From the NCBI RefSeq assembly GCF_047663525.1, contig NC_092605.1, forward strand, positions 3,472,001-3,536,000: a DNA stretch of 64,000 nucleotides, in the 5' to 3' direction. Under the pieces are notes generated by a model. The model saw only the letters and a program-made list of their open reading frames with translations, did no database searches and was not told the DNA's origin. Made by a program: the position numbers and the translations under genes. This DNA comes from Anas platyrhynchos (lineage: Eukaryota; Chordata; Aves; Anseriformes; Anatidae). This document shows, piece by piece, positions 10,401-23,852 of the stretch. Each line of letters opens with the position of its first letter. Positions within the stretch are counted from its first letter, which is position 1.

Positions 10401-11716
10401 CCCAGCACCCTGAGTGCCCAGCAGTGCCACTTGTGCCCCGCTGTGGTCAGGGTGCTCTGCTGACCTCTCCCTCTGCACCGCAGGTCTTTTGTCTGTCACT
10501 ATTGTGTGGCTATCAAACTGCACCCTGTTCCCATGGATACAGTACCTTATAGAAAGGGAAGATCTGCCTCTTTGCTTTCTTTTTGTGTAAGGTTTTATAT
10601 ACCTGACATTCTGGATCATGAGGACCTCAGTGGGCAGCAGTCATAATGGGCAGGCGATCACCCTGCATGTCTTTGGTTGTAAACCGGGATGCAACAATTT
10701 TAAAGGACTGGAGAGTTTGCTCCTGATGGTGTGGGATTGCTAATCACCCAGCCCTCCCCTGGGGCTGCAGGTGTGTGCCATACCTGCAGGTCATGTTGAT
10801 TTGTGGCAGGGTCCTCTGATAACCATGTCCCCAGCTCATTTTGGGTGGCATGAGGAAGAACCTTTAGGCAGTCAGCTGTGTTGGATTGTGCCACGAAGGT
10901 GAGCCCAGAGTAAACATGAAGAGGTCGTGATGCTGTCTGCATCCCTGACCTGGTTGCCAATGCTAGTGCAGGTCAGAGCAGCTCTGGTCGTGTGCCAACC
11001 TCCTCCCTTTCTCTTGTTTTCACACCACTTCATCCTTGAGCCTCTGGCCAATTCACTTTGTAGGGGGGAAAATGAATTTATTATTATCTACAGATTATTT
11101 GCAGCAGTATTTCAACCAAAAGGTTAGCCCCACTTGGCTGTATTGCAGACTCCAGTCCCGAGGGCTGTACTTGATAAATATCTTGGCTCTACCAGGATGC
11201 TTTCAAGCCCTGGGCAATCTGTACCACAGTGCTCTGCAGGCTCTGTCCAGCATTTTTATTTGAACAATCTCAGAAATCCCTAAACCTCACCCCTCTCTCC
11301 ACTTCCACTGAAAGGTGGATTATTCCCATGCAAGTTGTGATTTATATGCCTTGAAAATACACAATGCCAGCATTCTGGTTTATTCCCCAATAAGCCATCA
11401 TTTTTGACATCGGCTCCCAATAAATCTTCTGGCTGTGATGAGATGCAGCTGCTTTTAATCTTTAATGTTCAGGCAGAATGCATTCTTTTTTTTCTGAAAG
11501 GAAAACCACGTGTGAGGGTGCAGAGGAGGTGCTGGGTGGCTCCTGCAGCTGCGTAAGCTCAGGTTGCTGTAGCTCAGGCTGCTCACAGGGCTGCATAAGC
11601 CAGCCTATTTGCTCAAGCCAGGCTTGCTTGGTTTCTGTTTAAATTGCTCGTTTTGGAGCAAAGTCCACATTGCCTTAACTAGTACCAGTGACCATCAAGC
11701 ACCTGTAAATCTGCAA
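7401..11716. other. Intergenic region, no gene recognised
   Basis: No exon with both coding similarity and splice sites is visible, and open frames are short. Minor local structure: a short tandem duplication of CCTTGATCCTTGGGG around 8413-8452, a 20-bp near-perfect inverted repeat at 9461-9480, and an A-rich AATAAATAAATAAA tract near 10,221-10,240. Confidence 0.6.
9461..9480. repeat. Inverted repeat, 9-bp arms
   Basis: TATCTACAT, spacer GT, then ATGTAGATA: perfect 9-bp arms separated by 2 bp. It is followed directly by an AT dinucleotide stretch. No function assigned. Confidence 0.75.
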
Positions 11717-12230
11717 ATCACAGAATATCCTGAGTTGGAAGGGACCTACAAGGATCAATGAGTCCAACACCTGGCTCCACGCAGGACCACCCAAAAATCA
11801 GACCATGTGTCTGAGAGTGTTGTCCAAATGTTTCTTGAACTCTGACAGGGTCGGTGCTTTGACCACATCCCTGGGGAGCCTGTCCCAGTGCCCAGCCACC
11901 CTCTGGGTGCAGAACCTTTCCCTAACCCTTAACTTGACCCTCCTCTGTCCCAGCTCCGTGCTGCTCCCTCAGGTCCTGTCGCTGTCCCCAGAGAGCAGAG
12001 CTCAGCGCCAGCCCCTCTGCTCCCTGTGAGGGAGCTGCAGGCCGCCATGAGGCCTCCCCTCGGCCTGCTCTGCTCTGGGGTGAACAAACCAAATGACCTC
12101 AGTTACTCCTCTCGTCTTCTACTCTAGACCCTTTACCATCTTTGTAGCCCTGCTTTGGACACTCTCTAGTAGTTTTAAGTTCTTCTTATACTGTGGTGCC
12201 CCAAACTGCACACAGTCCTCGAGGTGAGGC
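11717..12230 (-). mobile_element. CR1 LINE fragment, about 0.5 kb, antisense orientation
   Basis: Begins with TCACAGAAT and GAGTTGGAAGGGACCTACAAGGATCA-like text, the reverse complement of the CR1 3' end. It runs through GAGTCCAACACCTGGCTC, CATCCCTGGGGAGCCTGTCC and CCCTCCTCTGTCCCAG blocks to CACACAGTCCTCGAGGTGAGG. These are the conserved 3' part of the CR1 reverse-transcriptase ORF and its 3'UTR on the minus strand. The frame is degraded and 5'-truncated, so the element is dead. The short open frame on the + strand here is antisense and not a gene. Confidence 0.95.
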
Positions 12231-13981
12231 TGCATGTGAGGTTCAGCGCTCTGCTGCTAACCAACAAAGTGTGCAGGCACACGCTGACATCCCGTGGGAT
12301 GTGGATCATGGCCAGAGCCAAGCAAAAGCAAAGCACTCTGCTAAGCACGTGTGTGTTGGCAAGCACCTGGCTCTGGGCTGCTGCGAGAGAGGAAATGGAA
12401 GGCACAGAGAGGGTGTCAGAGGGAAATGCCCTCTCATTTCTGATTTTGCTGCAGTGATAATGTCTTCAATGGGGTGTTTGTTCACAAAAATACAACCCCG
12501 AGGTCCTCATGTCCACCTGGCATCCTCACACGTGCCAGCTTCCCACTGCAACTTCAGGGGGAAAGTCTGTGAAGAAAGCAGAAAGGTGTTATTTAATTAA
12601 TGAGAGTTAATTTGATTAAGTACCAAAATGTCATTCTGCTTATCTGGAGATAAGCTGCCTGGTTTTACCTCTGGGGGAGAAATGGGATGTTTCCAAAGCA
12701 AGGGGGAGCTATTTATGTTGTGTATGAGCAAGAAGTAGCCGTGTCTGGAGTCTCAGCGTGCTGCCATCCCAGCACAGGTTGTCAGTAGTGCTCCCGTTGT
12801 GCAAGCTCTTGCAGGAGGAAAGGTGTGTGAGCAGACTGTGACCCTTCCCTGTGAGATGGGGACTGTGTTTGTCCCACTTGGGACAGGTGACAAGGGACAA
12901 ATGCAGGAATTATGTGGGCTTGGAGGCCAGTGACAGAGGCCAGAGTAGGGACCGGTGACCTCCTCCTCCCCAGGAGCCATCCACAGGCCCCCAGGGACAT
13001 TGAAATAACATGGCTTTGAAAACTGCTTTGCCTCAGTGCTGGACAAGTTCAAATACCTGAGTGCAGTCTTCTATTTAGCATTAAAAAGCAAATGGCAGTT
13101 TCTGTTTTCGCAGGAATTACAGGGTCTGTTTTTTGACAGAGCATCCCCAGTTCCTGCAGTGCTAAATGAATTTCAGAGTGACCTGTGCTTGTCCAGGACA
13201 ATATAAATATATATTATTTAGTAGTATTATTCATAATTTAGGTAACCAGAGAGGATCTTACTAGCAGTGCAGAGCATGTACATGAAAACCCCTTCTCCCC
13301 ACCCACATCAAATAATTTATCCCTGTATAAATTATATGCTGTCAAAACTGCTCTACTGATCCAAAGGTTACAGGCTGCATCATGGAAATGGAGCAGCTCA
13401 CAGTCATCTCAATCAAAACATGATCACTTCCAGAAGAAAGCAGCCTGATGGTTGTGGATTTCCTATTGATCTGCTTCAGCATCTGTCTGACAGAGAACAG
13501 TTGAAATAAATGCAATAAAAATAAAACCTTCAGTTGTTTTATCATTCCATATAAAAGTAGGTCATATCCCCAACTGAGCTGTATTTTATTCATGTAAATA
13601 CATTTCTGCAATTAAAAATGCAGCAGAAACTCTGTTCATGTCAGCAGGGATGAGCCTGGTAGAACTGGGTGAGGGCTGATTCCTGGGCCACCATGGTGCG
13701 AAGCTTCACTGCCAGCCAGACAAGATCATTGTCCCATCTGCCATGGACATGGGGCCCCAGAACACCCTACAAAAGCTTCTCTTTGGGGTTTTGTGGCTGT
13801 CTCCTGTGCCCAGAACCTCCAACAGCACCAGTTTGCCACGGCCCCTCCGGATTGAGCTCTGCACAGGAAAATTTATGGCTGCTATTTTAAGGAGTTGTTT
13901 AATAACGTTAAACCCATGACAGCCTGAGATTATAACACTGCCACCTCCACACTCCTGGAGGCTTTTTCTTCCCCTTCCCCT

Positions 13982-13995
13982 CCCCCCCCCCCCCC
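13982..13995. repeat. Poly-C tract (C14)
   Basis: Fourteen consecutive C bases at the end of a pyrimidine-rich stretch (TTTTTCTTCCCCTTCCCC). The complementary strand is a long G run. Such homopolymers are also prone to assembly length error. Confidence 0.85.
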
Positions 13996-14678
13996 AACAA
14001 TTCTTACATATTTGCATTTTTCCAAGCGTGTGTTAATAATTGTCATCTCAAAACCAAGCCAGGAATCACTTTGTATGAGGAGCGAAGATGGAGCGTTGAA
14101 CTACAGCAACAAAGGCATTAGTCCCTCTCCTTGTGTGTTACGAGGGAGTGCTCAGGAGCAACATCCACACTTTAATTTGGCCCAGGAAAATACGTGGGGA
14201 CAAATCCAAGCTGTTTCCCATGGGAGAATGTACCAGGAGGTGACTGCCACATGCAAGGGATGCTACGGGGCAAGAGGGGAAAACACCCCTCCGCAGCAAA
14301 CCATGTCTGGGCTCTCTGACCATTTATAAAAAGAAGAAATATTCCTCACAGGCACACTGGTACATTGGGAACTTTGGATGAAACGTGCTTCCTGTAGTAT
14401 GCATACAAATAATAATATTTTGCTGGAGGTTTCATATTTTGCTTGCCCTGCATGGTGATTAGCACTGAGCAAGACACTCCCTTCCCATGTTACAGGTGCA
14501 AAAGAAATTGAAGCTGCTTATAGAAAGTGCTGTAAGGGCCATCCAGGGGACCTGAACCCCCAGGAAAACGAGGAGCCTGAAACAGAGACAAAGGGAAAAA
14601 AATAGCTACAAAGAATTGTGCTTTTACTATATCTTCTTATTTTCTTCTTATTTTTCTGGTGCTTTATTTGTGATGTGA

Positions 14679-14679
<1 letters not shown>

Positions 14680-14711
<32 letters not shown>
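14680..14711. repeat. Poly-A tract (A32)
   Basis: Thirty-two consecutive A. The sequence 5' of it is not recognisable as a processed transcript and has no AATAAA at the usual distance, so it is called a simple homopolymer rather than a retroposon tail. Confidence 0.85.
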
Positions 14712-14713
<2 letters not shown>

Positions 14714-15538
14714 TTAGCTCCAGGTGGCCTGTATTAAAGAAGGACCATGGGATGGTTATGCCCTGAAGTCCCCAAAAAAGGCTGTGTGAGGAGGCTCAGC
14801 CAGATGAAATACAACGTAAAGTTCTGTACAAGCAGATCTACCAGCCCAGCCCATTTGTTTTAAGATGTCAGGAAAGATGCCTGAGAATAAATTAGGTATA
14901 ATTTTGCTCGGAGTAATAATTAAAACTTGGAATGGTTGGGGCCTGTTTAGGCAATTCAATTAAAAGACTGGCACATAAATGATGTGGACCTTTGTCTTTT
15001 CCTGGTCAAGGCTGTGAGACCTTCAGACTGGGACGTTCAAAGGTGAGGCCATTAATTGAACTCCAAATTCCATCACTGGGGGAGTCCACAGGAAAGATGC
15101 AAGGGTAATTCTGGTGGATTGGTGGGATTTAGAAGCCCTTAGAATGCTTGGTCTCTGTTTCTTACTCTCTTAGAGAGGAGAGTTAACATTTTTCATGATT
15201 TGCAATGAAAAGGAGACAAAGCACCAGCTATTTAAAACATCAGAGGGAAGTTGGATCGCAGCACAGAAGGCATCAGACACGAGAGGACCCTTCAGTCCAG
15301 CAGACAAAAACACTGCTGGGCCAGAGGAGGTGAAATGGGACAAAATCCAACTGAAAGGTTTGGCAGAGGGCATGGGAAGAGCCGTGGCTTCTGCGGCATC
15401 CCAGCTGCAGCACTTGTGGCATCAAATATTCATGATGCAAATGGATGCAGAGAGCTCCCCACGGCCCGCCTCTGCGCAGCATCCAATCTGCGAGGGAGCT
15501 TCGCTGACAAGGCTGAGGGAAACCCACGGACTGAAATA

Positions 15539-15594
15539 TGATCTTGAGGTCTCTTCCAACCTAGAGATTCTGTGATTCTGTGATTCTGTGATTT
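15539..15594 (+). mobile_element. CR1 LINE 3'-terminal stub
   Basis: TGATCTTGAGGTCTCTTCC followed by AACCTAGAG and three or more ATTCTGTG octamers (about 15567-15592). This is a very short, 5'-truncated CR1 insertion in sense orientation. Sequence left of 15538 is not CR1-like. Confidence 0.9.
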
Positions 15595-16293
15595 AGGAGT
15601 AGCCAGGATGATTCCCTCATATCCACCCTGCGGAGACTGATTCTGCACTTTGCATGCGCTTACATCCACAGCTGGGCAAGAACAGCCCCCAGAGCAGCCC
15701 CGTAGCAGAGATGGCAACGGGCAGCACACACTGCACCATTCATGGGGCTGGTCTCAGGCAGGGCTGGGTGGTAGCAGGCAGCATCACGAGGCTTCTTGCC
15801 ACTTGCATGTTCCTCTAAACACCCCATAGGATTTTTTGCTCCTGCCTGTGCAGGGAGCTGCAGCACAAGCTGGGCTAAAACCAGCTGCTTCAGATTCAAG
15901 GCATGGGAGTCTCCTGCCTGTCCCTGCACCTGTGGGCTCCCAGCAGCTGGGATCCACAGGCAAAGCAGGGGCTCAGCACCACCCCTTTGCTCCCTGCCCG
16001 GGCTGGGATGCTTTTCAGCATGGAGCATTGATAACATTTGCTTTTCCTCTGCAAACTGTGTCAGGGGGCCTGGATGCCAAGCGCCCAGCTGAGAGGTGCT
16101 GTCACTGCCTGGCTGAGAGGGGAACAGCACCTGGCAGGGTGATGAATGCTGCTTTGGCAGCTCCACTGCTTGTATTCAGGCAAGGCAGGGATCAATAATT
16201 AAATAACAGTCACAGGAAAATACCCATCCATTCTTCCTTCCTGAAAGAGATGGGAGGTTGTAAAGTTCATTGTTAATTTTACCAACACCTGGA

Positions 16294-16345
16294 TCTTTTT
16301 TCTTTTTCTTTTTCTTTTTTTTTTTTCTTTCTTTATTTTTTTTTT
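16294..16345. repeat. Polypyrimidine (CTTTTT)n low-complexity tract
   Basis: A run built of CTTTTT/CTTT units with longer T runs, ending in TTTTTTTTTAG. No coding exon follows. Confidence 0.85.
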
Positions 16346-19300
16346 AGAGTTAAAAATATTGCAGAATGAGCCTGTGGAACAGGTTGCCCCCTGCCCTGCT
16401 CCTCACCGTGGAAGGTTTTGCAGCGGAGCCCCCCGAGCCCCGCAGGCCGGCAGCGCAGCTCCCTCTGCTGGCCCTGCCGCACTGCAGCTCCCCCCAGGAA
16501 TGCTGTAAGGGCTCCTCAGCTGCACCGAGCCCTGCTTTCGGCAGGTATGACATGCTATTTTAAATCGGAGAAGTGAACTGTGCTCGAGAATAAAGAGGGA
16601 AGCGAGCCAGGAGGCACCTGAGCAGCTCCGGCAGCGCGGTGCGCAGCAAGCATGGGATGCTCCTTTTGGAGAGGCAAAAGTGGTGCTGCCCTCTATAAGA
16701 TATGTTCGTCCTGCAGAAAGTAGTTTCTTCAGATTCTCAATGCAGAGCTTGAGCTGTTGTTCAGGTGTAAATCCACAGGCTATCAGGATTTTATTGGAGC
16801 AAAAATACTTAAAAAAATAATAATAATAAAATAAAACAGACCGGGTAGACTCATCTCTCTATATATACATGTATATAGACATATATAGACATAATAGTTA
16901 TTTAAGAACAGGAAGGTGCTAATGTAACATTTTCAAAACAAGGGAAACCTGCTGCAGAAGTGGTCCAGTGCGCAGTCAGATCAAATAATTTGAGCAACAA
17001 AGGGTGAAGTCAGTGGCAAAAAGTGTTGCTGCGGGAGTAAGCAGTGCCCAGAGTGGAGGTAACCGATACCATCACCATCCTGGCAGTGCACCCACTTTGG
17101 TGCCGTGCTGGGCACCCTCATGGTGCCATCTCCCACAGATGTTCCTGCTCTGAGTTAAACCAGCCATGCTGCTGAATCAGCAGAAAACCTGGGGCTGTGA
17201 AAAAAAATCACATTCAAGGACGTGAAAAAATTTATTAGGGAAACTACTGATATTTTCACAAGCCATGAAACAACAAAGCAAGCCTGGTTTCTGATGGATC
17301 CAGGGCCTGTGCATTGATTCAATGGCTGGTGGAGGTGCGCTCCCACAACAATCCTTCCCCTAGGAGGGGCATTAGCATCCTCTGCTTCTTTTATCCAGCT
17401 CCCTATTTTTCAGTGACTCTGTAGTGCTTGGATATTGTTCCAGCTTGTATTCTACATCAAGATGAAATGTCTTGAAGGTTCAGAAGGTATGGAGCCAGAA
17501 TGACAGGTCATGCAAAGTTACATACACACACAAACACCCGCAGTCAGCACTGCAGACATTGCACAAACCACTTCTTAGGAAGAAAGGGAACAACAACAAC
17601 AACAAAAAGCTGAAAGTTTTATGAATTGTTAGCAGACAGAGAAAATGTTGTTGAATGGGAATAGAATATGAAAGGTCCTTAGGGCAGAAAGAAGGACCTT
17701 TGAAGAGCTACTTGAGTAGTACTGTGACGGAGAAAATGCAGCACCTTCGAGTAGGCAATGCTGAACAAGAGGAAATGGAGAATGCAGAAGGAAAGGAGGC
17801 AATTAAAGCAGCAGGGGGAATGGGGAGATCACAGAGTCTTGTGCTGGATGGGGCAGACGAGGAATCAGGAGCTTTCTGAGAAACAAAAGTAAAAATACAG
17901 AAGCAAATACCCAGGTAAAAGCATCCCTGTGAGCCTGACAACCCACCTCATCTGTGGCCTCAACAACTCCAGCAAATCTTCCCACCCCTCCTACCCCACG
18001 TATCATGGAGGGCATTTTGGAGCTGAATAACCATTTTTGCTCTGTATTTCTGTTTTGCCAGTGACTCTGAGCACACAATCCAGCAGGAGCCCCTTGATGA
18101 GATGCTGACTGCAGGTGCTAGGCTCCAGTCACCAGATGCTGTCAAATATGATTCCTGAAGACTCACTGTACCCTATTTCCCGTTCTGTAGGAATGCTGCC
18201 TTCATGCTTTTATCAAGAAAAAGGTACCATATTCCTGCCTTTGCTTAGGCATTGAGGATACTCAGTGCTCACGTTGTTAGATATAAGAGACCCGAATGGG
18301 AACAAATGCCCCAAAGGAGGAAGAGCCTGCCAGGGAGACTATCCTGCCCTTCTGCAGGTCCGTAGCTCCAGGACTCAAGCTTTTTTGTATAATGGAGCAG
18401 CTTTTATTCTGGCAAAAGGGATACATCAATAAACACCTCTTTGGTGTGATTTCTGGCAGCTGAACTTTGATTTGCAGGGCCTCTGCAACTACCTCGGGGA
18501 CACAGCTACACACAATGCATGGATTTTTGTTGATAAGAATTGAATGGCTCAGTGTGGACAGAATTAACCCCTTAGTAAATAATGCCCTAATAAAAGCTGC
18601 CTTGCATCAGCTGCAACATTGGACAGGGGAGGTGGGCAGCAGCTTAGCTGTGGACAGCCTGGGACAGGGAGAACAAGGGAAATGACCTGGCCAAGTGATG
18701 TGACAAAGCTGGGGATGAGGAGATGGGACAGAAAGTCTGTACGGGGCCTGGGTGAGCACATCCTCCCACATCCATCAGCAGCTTGCTGAACATGGCAGGG
18801 GCAGAGAGCTCAACAAATTCCTCATAAACTAAGGATGTGCTGAGACCAAGAATCCCCCTGAGTTTCCCTGTTATTATTTTGAAAAGAAAACAAATGAGAA
18901 TATTGTTCTCATTAGAAGAGCCCATCTCAGGAAGCTGAAGACCTCTTCAATATCTGCTTGTATTATTAAGGGGAATGAATCATTAGATGCATCTTGAGAT
19001 GCAATCATAGGTACCAGGATAAATCAATCCCTGGGAAAGAAAAGCATCGGCAGAGGGGCTTATTTGCAATTCCTTCCCAAAGTAATTTTGAAGTCTGCAG
19101 GCCTCTGCTGCAGGAGGGCACCTGGGTGCTGTGGCAGGAATCACGGCAGGCAGGGCCGGGCAATGCACAGCTGGGGGGAAGGCTGTGGGGTCTGCACAGC
19201 ACCCACAGCCCACTGGGACCCAGCACCAGGGCCAGGAGAGGCGCAGCACCCTCTCTTCCTAACGGTGCTGGAGGAAAAAGCCAGGCATCAGCGCTCAGCA

Positions 19301-22300
19301 GCGGGGTGTATTAGCATGACAGATGGCTTGCCAAAAAAGAGAAGCTAGCTCGGGTTCTGAGATTTGTGCTGACTGCGCTGCAGAAAGGAACTATTCCAAT
19401 TAGCATCTGTACAGAGCAATCGAGGACCATTTAGAGCACCAACCCAATTTGCCGCCATTGTGGAGCAGTCATTGTTCCTGATTATTTTTCTCAATTAGCC
19501 GTTCAGTCACTGAGCCTGGGGATGCAGCAGAAGCCTCTCGGGTTTGTGCCCATCCCTGCTCCCCCCGAGGACAGTACAGCAGCACTCCTGCATGCCCGCT
19601 CGGCAGCAGCCGGGCTTATTCCTGCCTGATTAAGCAAGTCCATCACGAAGCAAGCGTTGTGATTCATCGATATGGCTATAGGCAACCCAGTGTTTAGCCA
19701 TACGGCCATATGCAGCCGTCAGTTTGCATTGCTGTAATGCAAACCCACGCCAGGCTTTGTCCGGGAGGAAATTCCCATCACTATCAGACGTACCTGGGGG
19801 AGATGCCTGGGCAGGCACGCTGGAAACCATGGCCCTGGCACTCATCGTGTATCTGTCTCCTTCTGTTTGCCAATTATCACTGAAATGCAAGTGCCTCTCC
19901 TGCTTATCGTGTCCAATTAGTGTGGCTGTGCCCCTGGCCAGGTGTAGGGAGCCAGAAACCAGCCTCTGGTTGGAGAAATCCTCGCATCACTCCCTACCTA
20001 CTGGAGCTGCCTACAGGCACAAAGGAAAATCGGAAAATATTCTTCCATGACCGTAATATCCCTTCAGGAACAGAAGGTGGCAGACGAGCTTGCTTTGAGT
20101 GCCTGGCACAAGAAGCTGTGGCGTTACCCGAAACTTTACAAGCTTTTGATTTCTCAGTGCACAGCATCACGGCAGTGTGTCTGTACTGAACCCCACAACT
20201 AGACAAAATCCCTCGGGTTTAGGGGTGAAATCCCTCGAGTTTGGTCATATCTTAAGAGAGGGGAGCAAGTGGTGAGGCTATAAAAGGTCTGCAGTGAGAA
20301 ATGAGGCACCTGGGAGGGGGTTTCTGCTCTGGCAGAAGCAGAAACCAGCAGCAGCAGCAGGCTGCCCTGCTGGGAGGGTGGAGGCAATGGCTCAGGTGAG
20401 GGTCGTCTTCTCTGGTCTAGCACTGGTGCTTTTTAATTTAGCTTAAAAAAAAAAAAATAAATCACGTATTCACATGTTTTGAACTCTGCTTTTCTCAGGA
20501 GCTTCCTCAGGCTTCAGCTGAGGTCTCCTGTGGTGCCCTGTGCTGCTGGAGAACCCACTGGGGCTGCTCTTTGAGCCTCCACAGGTGAATTTCTTGCTTG
20601 GGAATAAAAAAAAAAAAAAAGGTCAAACTGACTACTGAACTGTGTCTGGTGAGCTCAGCTGCTGTGAGCTCCCTGCTTGTTGGGGCAGGTGGGAGCCTCT
20701 TTGCCTTGGATTATCCCAGTGAGCCTAGAAGGAGGTAAGAGGGTTTGCTGGTATGAAGTGAAAAGCTGCTTTCTGCTAACTTTATGAAACCTATTTCTAT
20801 GTTCCTGCCTTCGCAAGAAAAGCTCTCCTGATATAAGCGTAACCAGGTTGTGACCAAGGGAACAGAAGAGCTCTGGGAGAAGGTTTTCTGTGAGAGGAGG
20901 GGAAAAAAAATAAAAAAAAATAAGGGCTTATACTCTTGTAAGAAGGGAATAAAATGCTACCTGATGAGGCAGGTTCAGCAAATTCACTCACTACACATGG
21001 AGAAAGAGCTCAAAAACATAATCTTATTTGTCTCTTGGTTATAGAGCATATGTGGATAGAAATGAGAGATGTTGCCCCCTGAACAGGAGCAGGGTGGAGG
21101 AGGTGGGCTGTAGTAAACCATTATGGCCCTAGTGAGGGATACCTTAATTAAAAACATTAATGAGTTCCTCCACCTCTCAGCCAGAGAGTGCTGTAATCAG
21201 GTGGTAAACTCCTGTGTGGATGGGCCGTGCTGCAAAATCCTCCATCCATCTTCCACTGCAGCAAGGCTCAGTTACAGCTGGGGCTTTGGGGTTCCACCTA
21301 ATCCCAAATGAAGGATAAAAGTCCCAATCCTGGTGCAGAGTTGGATCCTCTGAGATCCATGTGGAAGCTTTTGGCTCAAATCCTTATTTCTTCAATTCTT
21401 ATCATGATCAGATAAAGTTATGTAACAAGGCTTCCCTCCCAGGTTTGACTAATTACTAGTAGTTTAAAGCTTTAAAGGTGAAAGCTAACTTCCCAGCCCT
21501 GTACCTTCCTAAAACTGGCAGGTTGTGCTCCAAGCAAGCAGGACAGCAGTGGGGGTGTATCCTGCTCTCCCCTGCTAATACCCAGCTCACAGGAATACCT
21601 TCAGCTGGGACGTGTTTTCAACTGGCAAAATGAACTATGTTGCATTAATGTTCTCATAAAGATTCAGAAATGTTACGCAACAAAAAGATTGCCAATTCAC
21701 ACCGCTTATTTAATAGACTTTCTAATGTACACTTTTATATTAAAAAAAAACCTCCGTGGCAGAGTTTTCTTCTCAAGCTGTCTAGGCTTGCTATCAGGAG
21801 CAGCTTCAAAGCAATTTTTCTTTTCATATGCTTGTCTGGTGTGTCTAACTGAGCATGATTACTTTTCCTAAATGAATAGGTAATTTTGCCTTATAAGTAG
21901 AACACCGGGACTTTTTCTTTGACACTATTGGGCTGAATCTCAGGATGGTTTAGTACAGTGAGTGTTCATTATTTAATGAAACTTGTTTTTTTCTTCCTAC
22001 CTGAATTTGTTTCTGAGTAATATATTTTTTTTGCCATAGTGCATTCAAGCACATCTGAAATATTAATGAGACAAGTAGCATCCCATTTCAATTGAAGTTT
22101 GCCATAACAGCCACATAATCCTTAATAGGTCTCTGTTTTACTAAAGATGACAATGGAAATGTCTAATCTTCTCCCCAGTCAAATATTCTAGTTGGGTTTC
22201 AGTGTGCCCCAGTCATTAGTTAAAGGATTTTCTGGCTGAACTCACTACAGCTGCCAGGAACAGGGCTCTCGCTGGTCCATAAGCTCTGAACACAGAACTG

Positions 22301-23805
22301 ATTTTCAGGTGATGCGCTTGCTTTTGGTCAAATTTTCAAGGCCTTCATTAAGCAGGGTGGCTGCTAGAAAAAAAAAAAAAATAGACTGACTCATTTTGGA
22401 TGGTGAAATGCTTTCATGGACGTAATTATTCTTGGTCTGAAGCCTGAGATTTTGCCACCCTGGCTTGGGCAGATCTGTTTTTGGGTTTGTTTTTTTTTTT
22501 TTTTTCCCAGGGTTGGCAGGGAGCTGGGGCCTTGTCTGGATGTGCCAAGGGTGCAGGGGAGGAGGCAGCAACCCACACGTCTTGCTGTGTGTTGCCTGGC
22601 CCAGCTGCTGCTGGCTTAACGTTATCGGTATAAGGCCCCTGCAATGAGGTTACCTTTGGAGAATGTGCCTGAGGGGTCAGGATGAGTAAAACCAGAGTAC
22701 AAAAGCAGCCTGTGGAGCTCAGCATCACCAGTGGGGATGGCTGCTTGATGTGGTGGTCAGCTCAGAAATGAGGGCAAGTGCCTGAAAGGAGGCTGAACAC
22801 GCTGTGGAGAGCTACATGTAAGTCTGCTGGTTTTACTAGCAAAGGTCCTGCCCCAGCTGCTTGTGTCACGGCTTTCCAGGAGTCTCAAAACCCTCAAAGC
22901 TGCCTTCTAGGAAACACAGCCTCATTTGTGACCCGGGCAGAAAGTAGGTTTTGCAGACATGAAGAGGCTCAGCAGCTCCAGCGTGGATCTGTGAGAGCTC
23001 TGCATCACCTACAAACCCATTTTCCTCAGATCGCTGACTTCTTTCAGGACTGTCGGGCTGTCTTGTGCTTAGGCTTTGTTCAGGCCTTGCTATGAGAGAT
23101 CTGTGTTTTGGCTGTGCTGCTGTGAACTTGGAGCAAAGCTGCTTGCACTGGGCCAGGCCAGCATTGCCATGGCGAGCCCTTTGCTGCGGCCCTGCCCATG
23201 GGTTTGCTCTGGTGAGGGGTGCCCTGGCCAATGCTCACAGGCTGGGCTAGCCACCAGCACAGCTGGCTAACAAGTGGGCCTGGGAGCCTTGCTGGGGGAG
23301 CTGGGCACCTTCTCTAACTCCCAACTCTGCAGCTGGTTTGCAATGAGAATTTGTGCCACAAGGAGGCACCTTAGTGGGAGATGTCCTGGAGCTGAAGGGT
23401 CCCTGAGAGGGCTTGGAAACCTACCCCAGAGGCCAGCTACCATCCTGTTGTCTTCCCAGGAGTACCACTCAGACAGCAGTGAGATGCCATACTTCTTGCT
23501 TCTATTTTCTATCTTTTTTTTTTTTTTTTTTTCCATTTGTCACTGCTGGCTGATTTTGATGAAAATTCCCACCATGCTGTTTGTGCTGCAGATGCATGGC
23601 ACGTGCACCACTGCACTTGCAGAATTACCACGGGGCTGAGCTGGCAAGTCCGTAGAGTGCTTGCAAGCTGGCAGTTTGTCTCCAGACCTGTTGTCTCTTA
23701 AACTACCACTCAAGAGGATCTGAATGGATTCATGGCAGAGGTGCAAACACTCCACCTCCTTTCTGAAAATACCTTATGCATGGACCTTTGGGGGGGATGT
23801 TTCTA

Positions 23806-23852
23806 TGTTGTTTTTTTTGTTGTTGTTGTTTTTGTTTGTTTTTTTTTTTTTA
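23806..23852. repeat. T/TTG-rich low-complexity tract
   Basis: Consists of T runs mixed with TTG and TTTG units and ends in about 13 T. A separate T run of about 19 lies near 23,514-23,533. The leucine/phenylalanine-rich short frames over both are artefacts. Confidence 0.8.

Larger units (their letters stand above)
12231..15538. other. Intergenic region, no gene recognised
   Basis: AT-moderate non-coding DNA. It contains a C14 run (13982-13995) after a CTTCCCC-rich stretch and an A32 run (14680-14711). No coding exon, RNA gene or full transposon is apparent. Confidence 0.55.

Noticed and set aside
14600..14711. Possible processed pseudogene ending in the A32 tract
   Set aside because: No AATAAA at the proper distance, no recognisable coding text upstream, and no clear target-site duplication.
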